Position numbers and translations under genes: made by a program
Part shown: positions 6,279 through 10,658 of the stretch, in pieces
Layout: the number at the start of each line of letters is the position of its first letter
Numbering within the stretch: position 1 is the stretch's first letter
Notes under the pieces: generated by a model
What the model was told of the DNA's origin: nothing
The model's database searches: none
What the model saw: the letters and a program-made list of their open reading frames with translations, nothing else
Assembly: GCA_031262125.1 (NCBI GenBank)
Contig: JAISII010000003.1
Span: 1 to 10,658 of the forward strand
DNA from: Oscillospiraceae bacterium
GTDB lineage: Bacteria > Bacillota > Clostridia > Oscillospirales > Acutalibacteraceae
DNA length: 10,658 bases
Direction: 5' to 3'

Positions 6279-7379
6279 ATGAAAAAATTTGTTTGCTTAT
6301 TAATGCTTGTTTGCGTTACGGCAACTGCACTGGTGTGTGCAGGCTGCGGCAATATGCCCGGCTCGGCTGCAAACAACGCCAGCGGCGATGAGGCAACAGG
6401 CGGCGAAATTAATGTTTATAACTGGGGCGAGTATATTTCGGTTGGTGAGGACGACACAATGGATGTTATTGCCGAGTTCGAGTCCCGCACAGGTATTAAC
6501 GTAAATTACACAACCTACGACACTAACGAGCAGCTTTATAACCAGCTTGCAAACAGCAACTCCAGCTATGATGTTATTATTCCTTCGGATTATATGATTG
6601 CAAAGCTTATAGAAGAGGGCTATTTGGCAGAGCTGAATTTTGACAATATTCCAAACTATAAAAACATTATGGACGATTATAAAAATCTGAGCTTTGACCC
6701 GGATAATAAGTTTTCTGTGCCTTATTCTTGGGGAGTTACCGCACTGGTTTATAACAAAACCCTTTTTAACGGCGAGGTTAAAGGCTGGGATGCCCTTTGG
6801 AGCGAAGAAAACAGCGGCAATATTTTGATGTTTGACAACAGCCGTGATGCTATGGCTATTGCAATGCAACATGCAGGGCTGGATGTTAGCAATATGACGA
6901 CCGAATCTATCGATGCAGCGGCTAAAGAGTTGAAGAACCAAAAACCTCTGCTTAAAGCCTATGTTATGGACAAGGTGTTTAACGAAATGGAAGGCGGTCA
7001 GGCGGCAATTGCCCCCTATTATGCCGGAGATATCGCCACTATGATGGACAATAACGAGGATTTGGACTATTGCCTTCCGCAAGAGGGCGGCAACCACTTT
7101 GTGGATTCTATGTGCATACCCAAAAACAGCAAAAACAAGGCGTTAGCTGAAAAGTTCATTAACTTTATGCTCGAGCCGGATGTTGCATTGGCAAATGTTG
7201 AGTACATTTGTTACGGCACACCCAACCAAGGTGCACTTGATTTGATGGACGACGAAATGAAAAATAACGAGCTTATTAACCCGCCTAAAGAATATCTCGA
7301 CAAATGCTATTCGTTCGGCAATATTTCTCAAGATTTGTACCAATATCTTGAGGAGAAGTTTGTAAAAGCAAAGGTATAA
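6279..7379 (+). CDS. potD: Spermidine/putrescine ABC transporter substrate-binding lipoprotein (PotD type)
   Basis: This is the extracellular receptor of a polyamine ABC importer, handing spermidine or putrescine to the PotB/PotC permease driven by PotA. I start at ATG 6279, behind AAGGTGAG (6261-6268), which gives 366 residues; PotD proteins are usually about 350. The signal peptide ends in the lipobox VCAGC with lipidated Cys23. The mature part opens with EINVYNWGEYI, the PotD signature holding ligand-contacting aromatic residues, and continues through YDVIIPSDYMIAKL, FSVPYSWGVTALVYN, FDNSRDAM, LDYCLPQEGGNHFVDSM and FINFMLEPDVA. All match Firmicutes PotD homologues. The Asp of FVDS corresponds to the key amine-binding Asp257 of E. 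coli PotD by my remembered alignment. No potA, potB or potC lies within the window, so it is either an orphan or served by distant genes. Ligand choice (spermidine or putrescine) cannot be settled. Confidence 0.92.
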   Translation: MKKFVCLLMLVCVTATALVCAGCGNMPGSAANNASGDEATGGEINVYNWGEYISVGEDDTMDVIAEFESRTGINVNYTTYDTNEQLYNQLANSNSSYDVIIPSDYMIAKLIEEGYLAELNFDNIPNYKNIMDDYKNLSFDPDNKFSVPYSWGVTALVYNKTLFNGEVKGWDALWSEENSGNILMFDNSRDAMAIAMQHAGLDVSNMTTESIDAAAKELKNQKPLLKAYVMDKVFNEMEGGQAAIAPYYAGDIATMMDNNEDLDYCLPQEGGNHFVDSMCIPKNSKNKALAEKFINFMLEPDVALANVEYICYGTPNQGALDLMDDEMKNNELINPPKEYLDKCYSFGNISQDLYQYLEEKFVKAKV

Positions 7380-7448
7380 TTTTATTTAATGTTTTAAAAT
7401 AATTTTTTAATTATAAAAAAAGACTTTAAAAACAAAAATTCCCAACTG

Positions 7449-7473
7449 TTAATAAATAAAAATTATTTATTAA
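7449..7473. repeat. Perfect AT-only inverted repeat after potD
   Basis: TTAATAAATAA (7449-7459) pairs with TTATTTATTAA (7463-7473) around an AAA spacer. A stem of A-T pairs only, without a T-run, is a poor terminator; an operator-like site or chance in very AT-rich DNA are both possible. Confidence 0.4.
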
Positions 7474-7494
7474 ATAAAGATAAAAAAACTAAAA

Positions 7495-7522
7495 TCCCCC
7501 GCTGTTTTGCAACGGCGGGGGA
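7495..7522. terminator. GC-rich hairpin between potD and hydE (terminator or leader hairpin)
   Basis: TCCCCCGCTGTT (7495-7506) pairs with AACGGCGGGGGA (7511-7522), giving 12 bp with one G-U wobble and a TTGC loop. On the + strand it is followed by GTGCGAATTTT, a weak T-tract; on the - strand it is followed by TTTTAGTTTTTTT, a strong one. It can end potD transcription, block antisense transcription coming from the right, or act as a leader structure just before the hydE ribosome binding site. Confidence 0.6.
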
Positions 7523-7545
7523 GTGCGAATTTTAAGGAGTTTGCA

Positions 7546-8580
7546 ATGACGCCACTTATAAAAGAATTGAAGCAAACGGGTAACCTGCCCGATTTGCAAC
7601 TTAAGCAATTGCTGCAAACCGACGATTATAACGAGGAGCTTTTTGCGGCAGCCGACGAGGTACGGCGAGAAAATTACGGCACCGATGTTTATATTAGAGG
7701 GCTGATTGAATTCTCGAACTTTTGCACCAACAATTGCTACTATTGCGGTATCCGCAGCGGGAATACTTCGGCACAACGCTACAGGCTTACGATTGATGAA
7801 ATTTTTGAGTGTGCACAAACGGGCTATGCTTTGGGGTTTAGAACTTTTGTGTTGCAAAGCGGCGAGGACGATTATTTTTCGGACGATATAATTTGTGAAA
7901 TTGTTAGCGGTATAAAAAAACGGCACCCCGATTGTGCCGTTACGCTTTCGGTTGGAGAAAAGCCCTATGAGAGCTATTTGCGTTATTTTAACGCCGGAGC
8001 CGACAGGTACCTGCTGCGGCACGAAACAGCATCGCAAGAATTATACAGCAAGCTGCACCCCGGCGATATGAGCCTGACACGACGTTTGCAATGCTTGCAC
8101 GACCTTAAAAAAATAGGCTACCAAACAGGCAGCGGGTTTATGGTTGGCGTGCCGTTCCAAACTGCCGAAAACCTAATTGAAGATTTGCGGTTTTTGCAAG
8201 AGTTGCAACCTCATATGATAGGCATTGGACCGTTTTTACGCCACGCCGAAACTCCGTTTAAAAATTATGAAAACGGCGGGTTTTTGCTGACACTAAAGCT
8301 AATTGCAATTTTGCGGCTAATGTTCCCGCGAGCGACAATTCCGGCAACAACGGCTTTGGGCACAGTTGCCAAAAACGGGCGAGAGCAAGGCTTAAAGTGC
8401 GGTGCAAACGTAGTTATGCCCAACCTGTCGCCGCTAAAATACCGCAAGCTCTACACGCTGTATGACGATAAAATTTGCACCGGTGAGGAAGCCGCCGAAT
8501 GTGTGGGCTGCCTGCGTAGGCGTGTAGAAAGTGCGGGTTATAAAATCGTGGTAGACCGTGGGGATTCTAAGGTTTTTTAA
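7546..8580 (+). CDS. hydE: [FeFe] hydrogenase H-cluster radical SAM maturase HydE
   Basis: HydE is a radical S-adenosylmethionine enzyme that, with HydF and HydG, builds the 2Fe subcluster of [FeFe] hydrogenase in the cytoplasm. The start is ATG 7546, with AAGGAG (7534-7539) 6 nt upstream; the longer frame from TTG 7507 starts inside the hairpin. The 344 residues fit the family (about 350). The radical SAM cluster motif CTNNCYYC has cysteines at 60, 64 and 67, preceded by YIRGLIEFSN, which is typical of HydE. Further matches are TFVLQSGEDDYF, TLSVGEKP, ADRYLLRHETAS, GFMVGVPFQT, IGIGPFLRHAETPF and GANVVMPNLSP. Three more cysteines (311, 319, 322) match the auxiliary [2Fe-2S] site known from Thermotoga maritima HydE. 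No hydF, hydG or hydrogenase gene is in the window. BioB- or PylB-like alternatives fit less well because of the RHET and LQSGED motifs. Confidence 0.95.
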   Translation: MTPLIKELKQTGNLPDLQLKQLLQTDDYNEELFAAADEVRRENYGTDVYIRGLIEFSNFCTNNCYYCGIRSGNTSAQRYRLTIDEIFECAQTGYALGFRTFVLQSGEDDYFSDDIICEIVSGIKKRHPDCAVTLSVGEKPYESYLRYFNAGADRYLLRHETASQELYSKLHPGDMSLTRRLQCLHDLKKIGYQTGSGFMVGVPFQTAENLIEDLRFLQELQPHMIGIGPFLRHAETPFKNYENGGFLLTLKLIAILRLMFPRATIPATTALGTVAKNGREQGLKCGANVVMPNLSPLKYRKLYTLYDDKICTGEEAAECVGCLRRRVESAGYKIVVDRGDSKVF

Positions 8581-8695
8581 TTAACGCTAACCAAACATAC
8601 ACACGGCACATTTGTAGTTGCAAATTAAGGCAAACCGAATAAACAGTGCAGACCTCTTTACGGTGGCGAATTCTGCGGTTTATAATTGACAAATA

Positions 8696-9709
8696 CTAAC
8701 CCTGAATGCTCATTGTTGCTGCTGCGTTAAGCGACATATCGGCGGTGTTACCGCTTAAAAATTCATAGTACCCTTGGCAGCCGACCATTGCGGCGTTATC
8801 TCCGCACAAATTAAGCGGGGGTATGTGCAATTCACAGTCGTTTTCGGCTGCCAAGCGTTCAAGTTCTCTTCGCAAAAGCGAGTTTGCGGCAACGCCCCCT
8901 GCAACGGCAAGTGTTTTTACACCCAGAGCTTTGGCGGCTTTAAAAAAGTTAGTCGTCAAAATATCCACAACCGCAAACCTAAACGAGGCAGAAATATCAG
9001 CCACAGGCAACTTGTCAACCGAGTTGCCTTTTTGATTTTCGTTATGAATCAGGTTTATTACCGCAGTTTTAAGCCCCGAGAAGCTAAAGTCGTACTCCGA
9101 CCCCGTAATTTTAGGGCGGGGCAGCTTAAAAGCAAGCGGGTCGCCGCCCTCGGCAATTTTATCAAGGTTAACCCCGCCGGGGTAGGGCATACCCATTGCG
9201 CGGGCTGCTTTGTCAAAGGCTTCGCCGGCGGCATCGTCCCGTGTTTTGCCTATTATTTGCATTTTTGTGTAATCCTCAACCATAACAATATGGCTGTGCC
9301 CGCCCGATACCACTAGGCACAAAAACGGCGGCTTTAGCGTGTTGTTAATATAGTTTGCCGCAATGTGCGACCGCAGATGATGCACTGGCACAAGCGGAAT
9401 TTTAGAAGCAAGAGCCAACCCCTTTGCAAAGTTAACACCCACCAGCAAAGCCCCGATTAAGCCGGGTGCGTGCGTTACTGCAATGGCATCAATCTGATTT
9501 AGGCTTAGGTTTGCTTGCTGCAAAGCGTGTTCATACACACCGCAAATAGCCTCGCAGTGCATACGTGAGGCTATTTCCGGCACTACTCCGCCGTAGATTT
9601 TGTGTTGCTCCACTTGCGAGGCAATAACCGAGCTTAAAACTGTGCGACCGTCTTGCACAACGGCTGCTGCTGTTTCGTCGCAAGAGGATTCTATAGCTAA
9701 AATTTTCAT
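8696..9709 (-). CDS. tsaD: tRNA N6-adenosine threonylcarbamoyltransferase TsaD
   Basis: TsaD transfers the threonylcarbamoyl group from threonylcarbamoyl-AMP to A37 of ANN-decoding tRNAs (t6A), working in the cytoplasm with TsaB and TsaE. The 337-residue length is exactly that of the family. The N-terminal MKILAIESSCDETAAAV is the ASKHA-fold nucleotide loop. H111 and H115 in HLRSH form the metal-binding pair, SGGHSH is at 135-140, GEAFDKAARAMG at 162-173, FSFSGLKTA at 208-216, AVAGGVAANSLLR at 268-280, and the metal ligand Asp304 in GDNAAMVG. AAAGGT sits 5 nt before the ATG as ribosome binding site, and a perfect hairpin directly precedes it. The gene follows rimI with 56 nt between and is probably read from the same transcript. 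It converges with hydE across 115 nt that hold no convincing terminator. Confidence 0.97.
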   Translation of the reverse strand: MKILAIESSCDETAAAVVQDGRTVLSSVIASQVEQHKIYGGVVPEIASRMHCEAICGVYEHALQQANLSLNQIDAIAVTHAPGLIGALLVGVNFAKGLALASKIPLVPVHHLRSHIAANYINNTLKPPFLCLVVSGGHSHIVMVEDYTKMQIIGKTRDDAAGEAFDKAARAMGMPYPGGVNLDKIAEGGDPLAFKLPRPKITGSEYDFSFSGLKTAVINLIHNENQKGNSVDKLPVADISASFRFAVVDILTTNFFKAAKALGVKTLAVAGGVAANSLLRRELERLAAENDCELHIPPLNLCGDNAAMVGCQGYYEFLSGNTADMSLNAAATMSIQG

Positions 9710-9720
9710 AAGTTACCTTT

Positions 9721-9744
9721 TTGAATAGTTTTTTAACTATTCAA
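9721..9744 (-). promoter_or_regulatory. Perfect hairpin next to the tsaD ribosome binding site
   Basis: TTGAATAGTT (9721-9730) pairs with AACTATTCAA (9735-9744) over 10 bp with a TTTT loop. On the - strand it lies in the rimI-tsaD gap, immediately before AAAGGT. A-T content is high and no T-run follows on that strand, so it is not a standard terminator; it may set mRNA stability or tsaD translation (inference). Confidence 0.5.
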
Positions 9745-9765
9745 TCCAAAAGTTTAAATATTTAT

Positions 9766-10215
9766 TTACAAAAAAACCGTCATCAAAACCGCATCCTCTT
9801 GTGGGTTGCGGTAATAATTTTGCCGCAAGCCGACTTTTTTAAAACCAAACCCTTCATACAAACCAATTGCAGCTGAGTTTGAAACCCGCACCTCTAAAGT
9901 AACAGAAGCGGCATTTTTGCTTTTGGCAAAGTCAAAGGCGGTTTGCATCAGCTTGCGTGCAATGCCGCAGCGTCGCATTTGCGGCAAAACCGCAAGGTCT
10001 GCGATGGTAAATTCGTCCAATACCGCTGTAATGCAGATAAAACCCGCAATCTCGCCATGCGTATCAACTGCAATAAAAATTTCGGTATCAGGGTTATTAA
10101 ATTCTATTTGAAAATTAACCGTCCACCAAGGGTTTGTAAAGCAGGCGGTTTCAATTCTCGCAATTGGCATTAAATCATCTATAGTTGCAGGTTTTATGTT
10201 AATTTCGTTTATCAT
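9766..10215 (-). CDS. rimI: Ribosomal protein S18-alanine N-acetyltransferase RimI
   Basis: RimI is a GNAT-fold enzyme that acetylates the N-terminal alanine of ribosomal protein S18, using acetyl-CoA in the cytoplasm. The 149-residue length is typical. The acetyl-CoA loop is LPQMRRCGIARKLM (77-90, the R/Q-x-x-G-x-A/G pattern). Glu108 in LEVR and Tyr120 in GLYEGFGF sit 12 residues apart, as do the catalytic Glu103 and Tyr115 of E. coli RimI. The C-terminal RQNYYRNPQEDAVLM is a strong RimI signature. Its ATG overlaps the TGA of the phosphatase gene (10212-10215), and no clear ribosome binding site is seen, so translation is probably coupled. Pairing of rimI with tsaD is common in bacteria, usually with tsaB and tsaE nearby; here the upstream neighbour is a phosphatase instead. 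Confidence 0.95.
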   Translation of the reverse strand: MINEINIKPATIDDLMPIARIETACFTNPWWTVNFQIEFNNPDTEIFIAVDTHGEIAGFICITAVLDEFTIADLAVLPQMRRCGIARKLMQTAFDFAKSKNAASVTLEVRVSNSAAIGLYEGFGFKKVGLRQNYYRNPQEDAVLMTVFL

Positions 10216-10658
10216 AATATCATATTACCCAGTTTTATTTTTTTGTTTGCAAAAAATTCTTCTTTAATTGCACGCAAAATCTCGTTGCGGCACTGAATAT
10301 ATCTTTTTAAATCGCAACCGTACGGGTCCGATATTCCACCGGCGGACTCGTTTAAAACAACAATTTTGTCTTGTGCAATGCCCATATTAACAAGTGTGTT
10401 TTTGTGGTGCTGCTCCATAACGCAAATTTTAAAAAAGTCTTCAATATCGGTGTGGTAAATTGGCGTGGCATAATGCCCTGTAATATCAATGCCCCATTGC
10501 TCAAGGGCGGCTATGCTGTTTTGCGAGGCACGGCTGCCCAAGGGTACGCCTGTGCCTGCACTTTGCGATTGCATATTAAGCCCGTATTTTTTGCAAAGTG
10601 CATTAAACATACCCTCTGCCATTGGGCTGCGGCAAATGTTGCCCGTGCATACAAATAA
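10212..10658 (-). CDS. Low-molecular-weight protein (tyrosine) phosphatase, 5'-truncated by window edge
   Basis: The gene runs off the right edge. Reading back from base 10658, the frame encodes LFVCTGNICRSPMAEGMF, the complete CX5R phosphate-binding loop of the low-molecular-weight phosphatase family (nucleophile Cys codon at 10647-10649, Arg codon at 10629-10631). The ATG at 10620-10622 lies after this loop, so it is not the start; only a few residues should be missing. The general-acid Asp lies in DPYG (Asp codon at 10326-10328), and SAGTGVPLGSRAS follows the family pattern. The loop reads CTGNICRS: Ile at this position is typical of tyrosine phosphatases, while the arginine phosphatase YwlE of Bacillus subtilis has Thr, so phosphotyrosine-type activity is favoured. 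The TGA overlaps the rimI ATG. The cellular target is unknown. Confidence 0.93.
   Translation of the reverse strand, partial: LFVCTGNICRSPMAEGMFNALCKKYGLNMQSQSAGTGVPLGSRASQNSIAALEQWGIDITGHYATPIYHTDIEDFFKICVMEQHHKNTLVNMGIAQDKIVVLNESAGGISDPYGCDLKRYIQCRNEILRAIKEEFFANKKIKLGNMIL

Noticed and set aside
6300..7097. Long - strand frame of 265 codons
   Set aside because: It is antisense to the well-supported potD gene, has Cys/His/Ile-rich low-complexity sequence, and matches no family.
8581..8695. Possible terminator or promoter between hydE and tsaD
   Set aside because: GCAGA/TCTGC gives only a 5-bp stem with a 19-nt loop. TATAAT (8681) and TTGACA (8685) overlap in the wrong order for a promoter. 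Nothing convincing remains.

Overview
The window looks like chromosome from a low-to-mid GC Gram-positive bacterium of the class Clostridia, probably an anaerobic gut-type Oscillospirales relative. The reasons are separate secD and secF genes, a Firmicutes-style PotD lipoprotein, the [FeFe]-hydrogenase maturase HydE, Shine-Dalgarno-led starts including GTG and TTG, and lipobox signal peptides. The genus cannot be fixed from sequence reading alone.

Layout: (1) 1-2362, + strand: the 3' part of secD (its start lies before the window) and complete secF, overlapping by 8 nt and closed by a strong hairpin terminator at 2423-2467. (2) 2468-6278: an accessory island of four + strand genes. The first encodes a chimera of a phage Mu gpF/SPP1 gp7-like head domain and a GH24 (T4-type) lysozyme domain. 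It is followed by three genes for exported proteins: two with an N-terminal membrane anchor and one lipoprotein. The lysozyme half and everything after it are clearly AT-richer than the head-protein half. Between the second and third genes lies an untracked fragment encoding a second GH24 C-terminal tail. The last gene is bracketed by a perfect 23-bp direct repeat, and a GC-rich, repeat-like element follows. (3) 6279-8580, + strand: a polyamine-binding lipoprotein (PotD type) with its own promoter, then hydE behind a GC-rich hairpin. (4) 8696-10658, - strand, convergent with hydE: tsaD, rimI and a low-molecular-weight protein phosphatase that runs off the window end. Phosphatase and rimI overlap by ATGA, so this is an operon read phosphatase-rimI-tsaD.

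The most interesting part is the island. Its architecture matches a polymorphic-toxin locus of the MuF type: a conserved phage-derived N-terminal module, an exchanged C-terminal enzymatic domain, a downstream gene whose start overlaps the toxin stop (candidate immunity), and then a displaced C-terminal toxin fragment whose end overlaps the start of another exported protein (a second candidate toxin-tip/immunity pair). No portal, terminase, capsid or integrase gene is present, so the head domain is not in a recognisable prophage here. The gene boundaries, domains and composition shift are read from the sequence; the toxin/immunity roles are inference. The flanking housekeeping genes (protein export, polyamine uptake, hydrogenase maturation, tRNA t6A modification, S18 acetylation) appear ordinary.
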